Positions 29,299 through 42,400 are shown, counted from the first letter of the stretch. The stretch is DNA of 64,000 nt from Trichostrongylus colubriformis (GCA_963978905.1 OZ022257.1:55570873-55634872); one strand, 5' to 3'. Made by a program: numbers and translations. Notes: generated by a model not told the origin, from the letters alone.

Positions 29299-30153
29299 CC
29301 CTACTCAGTTTGGAATGATGTCCAAATCTTGAATCTTGGAGTATCACTATTAAAGCAATGGTGAGTCATTTAGATTGATCTGCTCTTCCATTTGAACCAA
29401 TATTGTTGATGTAAAAAAAAGTCCCATCTTTTCAGCAACGGCATTTCAGTATACTACATTTCTGCACTGACAGTGACCTTTTCCCATGTTCCTATTCCTT
29501 CCCATGTTGTAAACGTATCTCCGTTTTTACTATTTCTTACTCTCTCATTTTACGCAAACTAAGTCACATGTTGTGAAAGTATTTTTCCTTTCCTGTCTTC
29601 TCTGTTCATGCTTAAGGGCGCAAGCCATTAATTCATTTTTAATTCATTTTTATTGTACCTATTTTTTTTTCTCTACTTAATTACCGTTCCCTATTGTCAA
29701 GTAGTCCTCATTCTGACACGGCACTGGCACGGCACCACTTTGTACAATAGTCTCAAATAAATAAATAAATAAAAACCTGCCCCCGGAGGGGTTTCAGTGA
29801 TAATGGCACTTTCTGGCTTTCGGAAACGAAGGGCGTTGGGAACGCGCAAAAAACAGAGTGTTTTAGAACACCACTCAATATGAATCCGCTTAGGTACCCA
29901 GGATGAACGGACTGCAGCAAGGTTGTGAGCAAGGGCGACGAAGTTTCGGATTTTGCCCAGCTGAAGTGACACATCTTGTTCACTCGGAACAAGCAAGCGT
30001 TCCTGCTCGTGCAGAAGGCTGTAACGGAGAATAGTGATAGAGTGAGGTCTGCTCTTTACTTTAGGGATGAAAATACCTCGTCGGAATTTGCCGAAGATCG
30101 ACTAATGTGCGGTTGAAAGTGGACAACAAAAATTACTTTTTTTTGGCACCCTC

Positions 30154-30954
30154 TGTATGAACGGTTAAGATGACATACAAGAAGCGCTTGCTCCGTTTGT
30201 TAATTCCAAGTACTGTACTCTTGAAACTCTGAAGTGCAGCTTCTGGCCAACAAACACGGCTTTCGAGACTTCATCCCTGTATTATTAGGTTGTAAAGGAA
30301 ATTGTGACCGGTTTTTGCGAGCTAAAAAGGTCGACCTAACATTCAACGTAGATCATTTTACACAATGGGATCCTCAAAAGACAAGAAGTAGCTCTTTCTA
30401 CATGAATATGTTTCTTGGAATTTCATGAGGTTTTTGAATTATTAGAAATAGGAATTTTGAAGTACTGCACAAGAAGTTCATTGGATGAGAGCACTTTGTA
30501 GTTCTTGTTTGACTGAGAGCCACGCAACCTACAACAAAAATGAGACCTGCAAAGGGTGGAGGCATTGCGCTAGATGAAACAACTTGTCTCTGGTTCTTGA
30601 AGCACAGGAAAGAGAGCGAGTTGTTCGAATTTGCAGTTCGTCAAAGCGTTTCAACTAAAAACAACAGACCTCAGACAGCTCTAATTCGCTAAAACTCAAC
30701 GAATGGGTGGCGTGCTACCGCATTCTTCGCAGATCGTCTTCCAGAAATTGGAGGAATTTCTGAATGAGGTCTTCAGTCGTCCGTCATACTCATCGAATAT
30801 GCATCAATTTGGCAAAAGAATTGAATGATGCTCAACCATTTGAAAAATGATGTAGTCTGAGCCAATGTATGGTTGTCTGAACATGAAGCTGCAAAAACCG
30901 ATTGAAACTTCCCTGACGACATAGTATATTGTTGAATTGACTGGTACCCAATAA
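30154..30954. other. No gene recognised
   Basis: AT-rich sequence without splice-supported exons or RNA genes. Confidence 0.35.
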
Positions 30955-31080
30955 AGAAATAATAGTAATAGTGATAGTAATAGTAATAGTAATAGTAATA
31001 GTAATAGTAATAGTAATAGTAATAGTGATAGTAATAGTAATAGTAATAGTGATGGTAATAGTAATAGTAATAAGTAATAA
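30955..31080. repeat. TAATAG hexanucleotide microsatellite
   Basis: About 20 units of AGTAAT/AGTGAT over 125 bp. The long Tyr-rich and Ile-Thr frames on the - strand are translations of this repeat. Confidence 0.95.
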
Positions 31081-32253
31081 ATCCAAAAATGTAATGAGTA
31101 GAACGGAAGTCATGAGTCAATGGAATATGTAGTAGCTCGGCAGCATACCCATGAGATACGGGAAGAATCAAGTGAAGTATGAACATTAGTTAGCAATAGA
31201 GATAACAGACAGAAATTTGAGGGGCTGCGTGGCCGCGAGGAAAAGCAGTAGGTTCGATGTGGATATATAAAAGCATATCCAAACGTATCCAAATGAGCCA
31301 CGTTAATTCAACAGAAGATCCTCATTAAGAAGAACGCTCGCCCATGACCTAGTCAGCACACAGCTTGCGGTCACTGTAATAGCGGGCAACCGCCTCTCCT
31401 TTCTGGTCATGCTTACTGCCTCCGCATCAACAAAGGAGGAGGAAGAAGCAGATGGGTAGCCAAGGCTGCTACTTTTCCTATTTTCAGAAAGGTCAAAAAA
31501 GAAAATAGATTTGACAATGTCAAACAATGTTTCGCGATTCACCTAATATTTGACCTTTTCCAAAAGGAATCTCTCGGTACTTCTATGTTTTCTGAAACAG
31601 GCTACTACATCAGCATCTCAGCGAACATCCCAGACTAACTGTCCCAATTACTTGCCACCGGAAAATTGGTAAGGTCGGCATAACATTGGTGATGCTTATA
31701 CCGTGATAATATAGCTGCAGGATTTTACATTTTACTGTGCGCCAGATAACCTTGTCCGAGGTAGCATCAGAAAATGTTCAGTGTTCACACAACGTCTAGT
31801 TCGAAAAGGTATTGAGCATTTTCGCTGCGCCGGCAAAGTTCCTCACTCTGTAAAAAATTTTCTTCTATTTTCTTCTATTTTACATAGCAACACAGCGATA
31901 TTCTGTACATTCATGACGAAAGAAAGTGTCATGTTGTACCTTCGGAATCGACAGAGCCCTTCTTATAACATTAACAACTACCTGATTTGCTCAGGTTCCT
32001 GAACTTCATACTCAATGTAGAGAATTCCGACCATTGAATTTGCTTAAATGACAGGAAGTTACCGTGGATGTGATTGAAAATGTATAATTACAGATTTCTC
32101 TACACTACGCTCGACATTTTTCCTAGAATTTTCAACTAACAAAAGTTTGTCGGGGTTTTCAGGTGAATGTGCTCTTTATCGACCAATCCGTCTGTGATTC
32201 GCCAGACATCAGACTCACAGATACATCTGCATACAGACACTTAAGGGAGTGTA
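31081..32253. other. No gene recognised
   Basis: Contains a tRNA-like fragment near 31225-31265 (GCGTGGCCGCGAGGAAAAGC, GTAGGTTCGATGTGG) without paired arms, and otherwise only short frames. Confidence 0.35.
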
Positions 32254-33122
32254 TTAGGTTGTCCCAAAAGTCTTGTAGGATTTTTTTCGATTGTCACTTT
32301 TTATTTTTTTCGTCCAACAAATAACAATTAGGCAACAACGTATTGACCATTGTTATCGGCAACCCTCTGCCACTTTATAGGAAAATCATTGATTCCCTTC
32401 TCCCAGAACTCTGGGTTCTGAGAGTCGAAGAAGACAGCGATCGCCTTCGCGAGCAAGTCATAATCAACGACTTTTCTCTTGGCCAGGAAGGATTCAAAAG
32501 GATGGGTGAGGTGATAGCCAGAAGGGGCAATGTCTAGAGAGAATGGCGGGTGGGGCAGGACATCCCAGCCGAGCTCCTATAACTTAGCCTGGGTACTTTT
32601 CGCGAAATGGGAGCGTACGTCGTCATGAAGAAGGGTGACCGCGGACCTTTTCCGGCACTTTTCTCGAACAGCGACGGCGAGCTAGGTGCATACGGCAGCG
32701 ATGACTGTCTCGCCTTGTACCAGCACCTCGCGGAAAAGCATTCCTTCTGCGTCCAGAACCAGTACAGTCTGAAGCGTGGTTTGTCTTTCACGTCAATCTC
32801 GCCGTTGCTGAAGCTGATGAACCAGCGGCGCACGGTCACGTAGCTCACACATCCCTTACCTAATGCAGCGCTGATGGAGTGGCAAGCTTCCGTCGTTTTG
32901 GTGGCACAAGACAGCTCATAATAGATGACACCGCGAGCTGGGTGGGTATCGACAACGGGCATTGTAGCTCTCTCCACGGGATTTAGTGGGTCAATATATA
33001 TTTTTCTAGAAAGCTTGGGAACCTTCTACCATATTCCTGAACAGCCTGGACCTGCCTCGAAGTGAACAAGAGTTACTGATTTTTTTTCGAAAAATACTAC
33101 AAGACTTTTGGGGCAACCTAAT
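32254..33122 (-). mobile_element. Internally deleted mariner transposon
   Basis: Terminal inverted repeats TTAGGTTGTCCCAAAAGTCT and complement at TA sites, 869 bp. The - strand begins with the transposase helix-turn-helix part (GVIYYELSCATKTTEACHSI, YVTVRRWFISFSNGEIDVKD) and ends with the C-terminal part read in a shifted frame (a LPHPPFSLDIAPSGYHLT-like segment and KRKVVDYDLLAKAI). The centre of the catalytic domain is deleted. A solo end of the same family is at 36717-36850. Confidence 0.85.
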
Positions 33123-34985
33123 ACTTGCGTGTTTCCCATCTCCCTCGTGTATGTGGCTTTACTGACAGTCCACCGAAGAATGCTAGGTAGGGGCGGCCGA
33201 AAGAGCTCGTTGCTGATTTGATTGAATTCGCGGTCTTCTGTCAGGCTCCTTCGTCCGTCATTACGAAAGCTATTGTGTAATTCCACGAGTAGTGTCGCTT
33301 TTTTCGAACAAAAATTTTTTCACATGAAAATACAAACTCGTGTCGTATTTCATACATCATTCGTAAGAGATTTTGTTGCTCTGTGAAAGACATGTTTAGC
33401 TCTTTTGTTCATCATAAAGAAAAGCTAATCTTCAAGTTGGCGAAGTGGTTGCTTCAGTCCACAAAAATTTACCAAACTGGCAATTAAATAAAACACTACC
33501 TTTTACTCCTGAAAGAACCGACCAATCTGTGACACCATTTTGGCCCCGACCTTTTCTATAACCAATCGGTGAAACTTCTCTACAAGTTTCACCGATTGGT
33601 GGCTTGAAGAGTCGCGTCACTCTTTTTACAAATATGGTTTTTTCGTCGCAACTCGGCTACTTTTAACAATTTCTTCGAATGAAACAGAAGAATTTTCTCA
33701 ACAAATCAGTCGAAAGGGTGGTGAAACGTGAAGTGGAACTAAGGAGTAGGGAAGAGGAAACATTATTGGCCGGATTCCTTAATTATCTGTTGAAAAAATA
33801 AATTGTGAAGCGATGTCACCTGAGCCGCTATCACATAGTTCTGAAATTTAACCTGATTCGCGGCTAAAATTAAATCGAAACATGTTTTTGATAGAGCAGA
33901 GAGAATCCTTCCGAATGGCAATGCCGAACATGGAAAGCTGAAGGGAAATCTCTTTTAGATAGTTGTGTGCTTCCGGAAAAAGGAATTCAGAAAAAGAACG
34001 ATGTGTGTACTCGGTTTGAATAATGTTTCAAATAATTGCCGGCTTGTCAATTTCTGCCAACTGAACCTATCCCTTCGTCAGCCTAAAAATCAGCCCCATT
34101 TTTCAATGTCTGGAATTATACAAACTACTTATAGAGCAAAAAAATCGCTTCCGAACGATGTATAAAATGCTCCAAAAACTTGCAAATTTTACAGAATAAT
34201 TTTCTTTAGAGAAAAAAACCACATTACACATGGAATGACCCAATATATTGCTTATATCACCACACTGTGCCTGATAATGTGTATACAGCATGAGATATCT
34301 TATCTACGAAGTGCCCGGGGAATGATTGGGCTCACGTCAGTGGTGAAGTATCATTCACAACAGTGCGTTAACCCGAGATGGTTAAGAAAGCGTCATCAGG
34401 TGCGTCAAATCACCTCTTATCACCTGCTTCATAGCATCCTTGTAGCACCACTATAAGATCTCCAGTTTCCAAGGGCTCAGGACAATTCGTGACTACCAGC
34501 TGAACTAAGTGGATTACATCCAAAGAAGAAGTTAAATCCTAGATGGGACACCTGCATCAGCAGTACGGAAGACGAATCCTGTGTGTCAGGGAGAATGGAT
34601 CCGCGTATGGGGACGGGAAACGCCGTTATTTTTCAAGGTTACTGCCACTTGAAATATCCTCCCGCTCGCGCGCATTCAAATGTGACTCAACGTAAGAATT
34701 GCTATCATGAGAGAGGCAATTAAATGAACACGAAAAAGCTTGCATAACTGACATTCGGGAGTTTTAGAGTTTGATAACAACATATACATACATATATGCA
34801 TAACTATAGGAGTGACAGGGAACGACTCGAATTTTTTTCCAGTGCTGGTGCTATTCTTTGCGTATATGGGGGTGTACACTTGCGGATATTCAATGATAAC
34901 GGCAGATAAGGAACATCAGAATGTGGGTGACATCAGATACGCTGTGCTTTTCGAAATAGTGGCGAAGGGTTGACCCTCGTATACG
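33123..34985. other. No gene established; possible signal-peptide exon near 34235
   Basis: ATG at 34235 opens MTQYIAYITTLCLIMCIQHE, which looks like a signal peptide and could be a 5' exon for the micro-exon gene downstream. No donor giving the needed phase 1 was found, so no exon is annotated. Confidence 0.2.
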
Positions 34986-35137
34986 TACAGCCCGTTTCAC
35001 AGCACTAGGTAGGGGGTGGCCCATGTGGCAGGAGTCAGAGTGTGTGGCGAGAGTGAAAGTGTGTGGCAGGGTGAGTTTGACACACTCTCACCCAAGTCCG
35101 TAAGCGACGCCCATCAGGCGCTTCGAAATGGACTGTA
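34986..35137. mobile_element. MITE with ACAGTCCATTTC-type ends, copy 1
   Basis: Ends TACAGCCCGTTTCACAG and GAAATGGACTGTA; interior shares CACCCAAGTCCGTA with copies at 40782-40908 and 47090-47243. Confidence 0.55.
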
Positions 35138-35556
35138 TATAAGATGTCGTAAAACGGGAGATTGATGGGGATGGTTGGTGATCGAAAGTGATATCGCGGG
35201 AGAAGAGTGTACAAGGAGGCAGACGTCAAGTACCACCAAGCTAGTTATGTTTCACAGGTTGGATGCAAAGCTTTGACACCAATTAGTTTATCTGGGATGG
35301 AGAGTAGACATTATAGGTGGGAGATGATAGCGACTGATAAGGTTTAATAAGAACCTATGATGAACTTATACGTGGTCATGACTTCATTTCGTCCTGTTCC
35401 GATATAGAAGTGGCGAAGTGCTTCAACCGCTTAGAAATAGATCGTTGTATCACTTGCCGCTACCGTCGCTCGCTCTAACTTGTGCCACGCGGTTTTTCTC
35501 TTAACGGTGCTAAAGCAAGTAATACAGCCGTTTATTGGAAAATACACGGAATCTGA

Positions 35557-35739
35557 CGCACACGAATATCACTGAACCCCAATCTTGTGCCTGGAGAGCC
35601 GCCAGATCCTTTATTGAACAACGCAGGCGAAGGAGACGATCCGTTTCTTGTCAGCACAGCAGAATCACCAACAGACGTGGAAGAGCCCTGCTCGCTCGGT
35701 CGTGCCTTCCGTACCCGACGGCCTCGAAATCGGAATGTA
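35557..35739 (+). other. Possible coding exon of unknown gene
   Basis: An open stretch reading GEGDDPFLVSTAESPTDVEE then RAFRTRRPRNRN, ending at a good donor GTAAGC (35740). The acid-then-basic composition recalls the modules at 36363 onward. There is no convincing acceptor and the phase (0 at the donor) does not match the phase-1 array. Both strands are open here. Confidence 0.25.
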
Positions 35740-36362
35740 AGCATCGCCTGTAAATGCACCAGATCAACCAACCAATATGAAATCAAGAGAATAATATTGA
35801 TTAACTGAAAGACTTATAATAAATGGATAATAAATGTAAAATTAAGTGAGTAAACCTCTAAATCTGCCGTAGCGCTAGCTATAATCGTGACAAGGAGTGG
35901 AGGGCGCTCATAGAGATTTGATAGGTAAAGAAGGATTATCTCATCAGCGACTATTGCAGCCTGTACTCTGTCAGTGGGCACGTTTCACTGTTACCTTCTA
36001 TCCACAGACATCTATCCACCGCTTGAGTATCTCAGTTTCCAAAAAGTGATGGATATCTGTATCAGACCAGGTCATTACACTTCATAACTCGAATATTGTC
36101 GGGTTCTACGACAGATTGGCGTGGGAGCTCGAAACACTGTAAACAACTGGATTAGCTTCTTGTAGAAAGGAGCAGAGCATTCGACAGCCAGCTGTTGCCC
36201 AAGCTATCACATGAAATCACTTGCTATTACTACCTACTACCCTACCAAAACCAATCGGTGCCTGTCTTACGATCAACACAGGTGTCTTCAGTCAGATCGA
36301 AGCAAAGGAATAAATCATGCATATCAATTTTTTCTACATTAAGGATTTCCTGTATCATTTAG

Positions 36363-36461
36363 AAGAGGTCACTCAGGAAGATGAAAAGCAGGAAAAGCGC
36401 GTCAAAAAGAAAAAACAACGGCACCGTACACCAAAGCGTCGTTCAAGAGAAACTCTTTCAG
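36363..36461 (+). CDS. Micro-exon 1 (99 nt)
   Basis: After TATCATTTAG; donor GTAACC. Reads EVTQEDEKQEKRVKKKKQRH and on to RRSRETLS, acidic then strongly basic. Phase 1 both sides. Confidence 0.6.
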
Positions 36462-39400
36462 GTAACCATTACGGTATTTCTCCACCAATAGTAAAGCAGA
36501 CAACACCTTGGAGAGAAACATTCCAGTTTACAAACGTTCACAGGGCTCAGTGGGAGATTATAAAGTGGAAAACTATAACGAAAAAGAAAGGTGTGGTAAA
36601 AACAGTCCAAATTTAAAAGTTTTTCTTTCAGTGGAAACTACGGAAGCCGAAACAGTAAGGAAGAAAGCACACCCTCGAGCTGGCTCACGTGAGTATCTTC
36701 TTCGTGCCACTAGTAGTAGGTTGTCCCAAAGTCTTGCAGGAGTTTTTTTGATCATCATTTTTTATGATTATTTCTTTCAACAAACAACAAATAGGCAACA
36801 ACGTATCCACCATTATTATCGACAACACTCTGCCACCTCATAGGTAAATCTCTCAAGCTCCCTAGTTAACTGTGGCACTACGGGTATTAGCCAAGTCAGG
36901 CACACATATACGGCATGTTGCTGCTTTCTGTCACTGATGCTACCACCGCCCCCGCCCTCACCCCCCTCCTGACCTTCGAGATGGAAGAGCTCGCAAACCT
37001 CTCATGAGGGTTGGTGGAAATTTATAGTGAAGAAGAAAGTTGCAATAAAATGGATGCCTGCTTTCGAATCCCTCATTAAAGGCACTTTCCGCGATAAACG
37101 CACCAGGAATTTACGCTGCCGCAGCCGATAGACCTCCGCGTAAATGTCGTGGCTGTACGCCCAGAACGGCGCCACGAGCCGTCCTGGCAGCGCAAAGCCC
37201 GCGGGAGGCAACTGGGACCCCGCCCACCAATTGGCGACCCCACCCGGCATTGGACGAAGTTTTTTCCAACGTGGCGTTCACGTAGGCCTGTGATTCTACG
37301 ATAAGATAAGATAAAGAAGAAATTTCAGTAGTTAATGAAACATTCACTTGGGGAAACAGGTAATATCCCGAGGTTCCTCATGGTACCATCCAACGAGAAC
37401 TGATTCGAAGGTTCGTTTCCACGCAGTAATCTCGTACAAGGCCAGATGTCAGGAGGCCTCATTTTTGTCATTTTCGGGGGCTTCTTTCGGATTTTTCTTT
37501 CTCGGTGTATTCTTCAGCAGCCCTTATTTCACAATTCAGCTCTCAAACCCGTTAGAGGTAATCGCGAAAAGTGCCTTTAAATCAAAACTGCGGAAGGCGA
37601 AACGAGAAAGAAAAAAAGTCCAAAGAATACACTTGATAGTTTATGTTACGTACAGTTTATGTCGTGCTAGTCTAGCAACGCCACATTCATTAATAAATTA
37701 TAAGTTGAGGATGTTAAAGTGGTATATGAGAATCCCAACTATTTCTATGATTTTGATATATTTGGTTGTTGATAGCTGCTGATTTTCGCCGTAGCCCGCG
37801 ATGCGAAAGTTGTTACAAGTATGCTGATTTATGGGCAAAAGCTTCTATCTCGGACGGACCCGAACTCACACTCCTTGCTTCCCGGGCATATGTGTTAATG
37901 ACGTGTGCGAGTGCTGAAGAGCTATGGTAAATACGTTCAGAAGCTTTGTTAGAGACCCGGAAGGGGTATATTTGGCAATTTGGGGAATCATAAAAGTATT
38001 CATAATAGAAGTGTTTGGCAATATAAGAGTGGAGACAGAACGACATAAAACTGTGGAAAACCGATGAAGGAACCCGAAAATCCCCCTTTCCTCTCGCGTC
38101 CCTCTGCGTCACTAGCGGGGGTAGACTGCAGACAGGCTAGAGGCCGAATTAGCCGGCCGCAATCGTCTTCCCGCCCCTCCACGGCGACTTGCGCGGCCGC
38201 AGGACCGCAGGACGACGTGCCGTACTGTGTGGTCGTCAAAAGACCCCGCGCTGCGTTTTCTCTGCAACTTTCGCCACATATTACCTCTTTTGCAGTATAA
38301 GGTTCGTGAAAACATGTACTCCCAGATCTCAGTTTTCTCTTAGCTCTACTGGTGCCTCTAAGGTGAAAGGAGTCTCGGTAGTGCAGTGGATTAGCACATA
38401 TGCACGAAAAGCATCAAGAGCGGTTCGAGTCCCGTCCGAGACCGAAGCTTTTGCTAATAACCCAATATATGTACTTGTAACAACTATTTCTATAATTATT
38501 TGATCAGCTGCGACGCAAAATGAATTTGACTCCGCAATCAAGAACTGAATTTGTTATAAGATTGTCTTCAATGCTAGAAGTGTAAAGTCAGTAAAAAATG
38601 GATTCGAGAGGAGTCAATATTTGATCATTGTTTAGGTGAAGGTTCTGCAGAGACACCTGGTGGAAAGAAGAAATCACGGGTCACCGGTTCACGTAAGAGA
38701 TTTTTCCTGATGTAAAACAAGGTTTGAGTATAGAGCCTTGGTGGTGTGGGGTCCAGTCGCCCATGTGCAGGATCTCCTTTTGTGTTTCCTTGACCCGTGA
38801 TCTGGCACATTTTTACGTCACACTAAATAGGGCAAGGGAATGATAAATTGCATGACTTTAAAAAATGAAAAAAAAAGTGCAAATGAAAAAAAGTGGTGTT
38901 GCTGTGAAGAGAAAACGAAACGTAGTGGGTAAATATTCAAAAAATCGATCCCTGTATCTCGTGCTTATTTGATCATTATTTAGATGAAGGTTCTGCAGAG
39001 ACACTTGGTGAAAAGAAGAAATCACGGGTCACCGGTTCACGTAAGAGATTTTTCCTGATGTAAAACAAGGTTTGAGTATAGAGCCTTCCAATGGGTGGTG
39101 TAGGGTCAAGTCGCCCATGTGCAGGATCTCCTTTTGTGTTTCCTTGACCCGTGATCTGGCACATTTTTACGTCACACTAAATAGGGCAAGGGAATGATAA
39201 ATTGCATGACTTTCAAAAAATGAAAAAAATGCAAATGAAAAAAGGGGTGTTGCTATGAAGAGAAAACGAAAAGTAATGGGTAAATATTCGAAAAATCGAT
39301 CCCTGTATCTCGTGCTAGTAGTTACAGCCGCACGCACTCACTGACATATCGATTGAAGCTGCGTGGGTCTGTGCTGTGTGACGGTGCTACGCAGCATGTG

Positions 39401-42400
39401 ACGTGTTATCCTCGGACAGCGTAGCCGGTAACAGAGGAGGCTGGGAGAAGGCCGCGCCGCACAGGATTTTCGTTGAAATCGCTTTTGGGGACGTCGACGC
39501 TACGGAAACCTTCCACTCAAACCACACAAACTCTATCGTTCATTTGTCACGGAAATACTTTTCCCTCCTGCACACTACATGGCCGTCACTCAGTTCAACC
39601 GCTTGAATTACTTGTAAGCATCCCGAAAACTGTGCAGTTGCAGGTGAAGGCTCTGCTGAACGAATTCAAGAAAAGAAGAAAAATCTTTCGGGTTCGCGTG
39701 AGTAAATTTGAGAGCTGTGGTACTACTGTAAAACCTAAATAGCTAAATTTTGTCCAGCTTTAGGCGTTCTAACGGGTTCATGAAGTGTGGCGAAGTCGGA
39801 GCAACTGCTCACTGGGTCGTAGGTATCGTTTGACGGGAGACCCCACCCCCTAGTTCTCTCCGTAGTTACAATTTTTCTTGAATTATTCAAGTCGATATGA
39901 AACACAGTCAGTTGTACCAGTCGGATTGGACGGCTGACGCCGGTCAATCCGACTGGTCAGTTGTATCTTTGTCCTCTTACAAGCATCCCAGGGAATTGCT
40001 ACTTTTTCTTACGACTGAATTTTCATTAATTTCTTCTTCCATTGTCTTCGCCTCTCTAAAGACAGTGATAGGGATAATGTGGGTAATGAGACATCATGGA
40101 ATGGGTTACGCAAATGAAAGCAAAGGATCAGACGATATTTGGCGAAATTTACAGTAGAAGGGGCCCCCGAGCTTGATGTGAGCCATCGTCTTCAATAGGT
40201 ATCACTTGTTTTATCCCAACCCGCCTCTTTCAAGAATAAGTGGTGGAGAGGTGGTCTTATTTCTCAGGTTTTTAGTCGTTTCAATCTCAACCTTTATATC
40301 TGATGATCTTTCAATATTTGGCCCAAATTCCCTCTATCACTGCCTTTATGTCCTACGCAGCTATTTGATCCAGTTCAAAACTCTTGTAAATGGGTTGATA
40401 TTTCAGATGAAGGATCCGCTGAAACAGTCAGAGACAAAAATAATGCAAGCAAACCCGGTTCAAGTAGGTCACTCTTTGTGTTTGGGAAAATTTGCAGCGA
40501 AAATGATTAAGTACAGTTTTTGATCCTCTCCTGAACTTTTTACCACAAGAGATTGGAGGGAGGGGGGGGGGGGGCGAAAAGCCGTACAGCCATCAAAGAA
40601 AATTTTCCGAATGCGCAAGCGGCGCAGCATCAGAATGACGGAGAGCCTTTCGTTCAACATCCAAACCCCTTAGAGAGCGCTCTTTGAGGTTTATTGCTAT
40701 AGCGTTTCTAGAATTCTGGAATTATAAAGGATAAAATTTTTTGACGTTTATCGATCCTTCACTGGGATGCACCGCACATTCTACAGTCCATTTCCCGACG
40801 GCTTTCAGGGCGAGGCCTACGGACTTGTATCGATCTCTCTCGTCCCGCCACACACCTTCACCCAAGTCTGTAGGCCACGCCCTGCCACCCTTCGGGTACT
40901 GGACTGTAGTTCCATTTAGAATCGTGGTGGCTGGTGAATATGATGTGGTCTATACAATTACCATAATTGGCCGGACGATGTACAAGTCATTGCTTTTATC
41001 CTCCGAGACCAGTCTGGTATAAATTTGCCGACCGCGGAGGGCTTGAAGTCTTGGTTGGCCTGGGCGGGCGTTGATGCGGGATTCAATCCCCGTACCATGA
41101 AAGTGGGTTGTGCGCCACTTAACACTTCACCACCTCCTCCCTTTTGCGAATGAAATGATTGATATTCTTCTCACTTAATCAACAGTACGCGATGCTGGTA
41201 TTTTCCCTTGGTCTTGTTAAGTATTTAATCCATCACCAAATACTGGTAACAGCGCAGAAAGTATGAGCAGACCCCCACATTGCGCATTTCTTACTGGAGA
41301 CTCCTCCTTATCTTGCCAATTCTTTAAGGGCAAAGAAACGAATAGCACTAAAACCAGATGATGTGATCACGCCCACATGCCTCCCGTTTCGCTACCATTA
41401 GGCATTGTTCGGGGTTCGCGATTCAGGCGTATCATTCACCTAGTCGATACGTAACTTATCCATTCCGCCCAAACTACTTGATCGACGTATTGTTCGATTT
41501 TTTTCTTCCGACCCAATCGCTAACTCTGAACAGTGCTTTACTGGAGGGGGGGGGACGGGGGGTGGACGGATATACTCTCACAAGAGATCCATTCATTCAC
41601 ACTGGAAGCGAAAGACGCTTATTTAGCTAGGAAATATTATACGTGCTATAGAAGCCACCGTTCAGAGGAATCCATTGGCAAAGATAAGAAGGAGAAGATT
41701 TTACGTCATTCTGCAGAAGCTGGTTCGAGTAAGTGACATTCCCTTATTAATTTTTGGGAGGTTTGCATGGCTATGGCAGCACCTTGTAAGGGGCACACAC
41801 AGATTCCATGTCCAGTTCGGCATTTACTCATTATTACAGGCTAATCAGCAACCTTTTGAATCCCCCCTACCCCTCATAATGCTAATTCAGTTCTCCACTT
41901 TGCTTAAGTCGATGATAGCTGGAATGGGACGATGAGAACATTGACGTTAGCGCAGCTTGGTTGTCATAACACATACCCTATCAAATACCCCGTGATTCGC
42001 GGCTGATGTCGACAGCGGTGGGCACTCTGTTCAATGGAATGAATAAATCCGTTGTTTAGAAGAAGATGATAAGAAAGGAAAGAGATCACAATTAAAACCA
42101 TCTGGATCGCGTAGGTGTTCTACCTATTTTATTCATAGGTTGAAGTAAAAATAATACTCTGGCTTTTTTATTTACTGGAACAAAAATGGCCAGTTCCACC
42201 TGTTTATGCTTTAGAAGAACCTGCTTCTACCGAAAAAGACAAGAAGGAAAAGAAGTTACCAGCAACGTCAGAGTCCACCTCAAGTTGGTGCTCCTTAATT
42301 GATTTGGTTCTTCCGTGCAGAATTCAGAATTTCATGATTTGAGGGCAAACTATTATAGATCAACATATGTAAGGATAACGAAGAAAGGAAATAGTCCCTG

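Larger units (their letters stand above)
26440..29773 (+). mobile_element. Non-LTR retrotransposon (CR1/Jockey-like), 5' truncated
   Basis: Consists of the ORF at 26475-29000, about 770 bp of 3' sequence with T-rich and poly-C stretches, and a 3' tail of AAATAAATAAATAAATAAAA at 29754-29773. The 5' end is cut inside the endonuclease domain. A tail of short tandem repeats rather than plain poly(A) fits CR1-type elements. Confidence 0.85.
26127..30153. mobile_element. TIR element split by a LINE (nested insertion)
   Basis: GGATGCCAAAAAAGTAATTTT at 26127-26148 is mirrored by AAAATTACTTTTTTTTGGCA at 30128-30147 followed by CCCTC. The inverted ends look like mariner termini. About 250 bp of left and 370 bp of right sequence remain on either side of the LINE. 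No transposase remnant was recognised, so the family is not certain. Confidence 0.5.
38620..39315. repeat. 348-bp tandem duplication containing micro-exons 4 and 5
   Basis: Two units offset by 348 bp, each made of TTTGATCATT-type intron end, a 57-nt exon, and a following intron segment ending AAAATCGATCCCTGTATCTC. The copies differ by a few substitutions and small indels (for example CACCTGGTGG versus CACTTGGTGA in the exon). This shows the array grows by whole exon-plus-intron duplication. Confidence 0.9.

Noticed and set aside
30773..31186. - strand frames rich in Tyr or Ile-Thr repeats
   Set aside because: They are translations of the TAATAG microsatellite.
38372..38442. Functional tRNA-Phe gene
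   Set aside because: T stem is only partly paired, position 33 is C, and the sequence is an end of a dispersed repeat with an inverted partner at 37834.
38625..39164. Two almost identical - strand frames (MCQITGQGNTKGDPAHGRLD...) suggesting a duplicated gene
   Set aside because: They are the antisense of the 348-bp duplicated exon-plus-intron unit; the + strand has the splice signals and module similarity.
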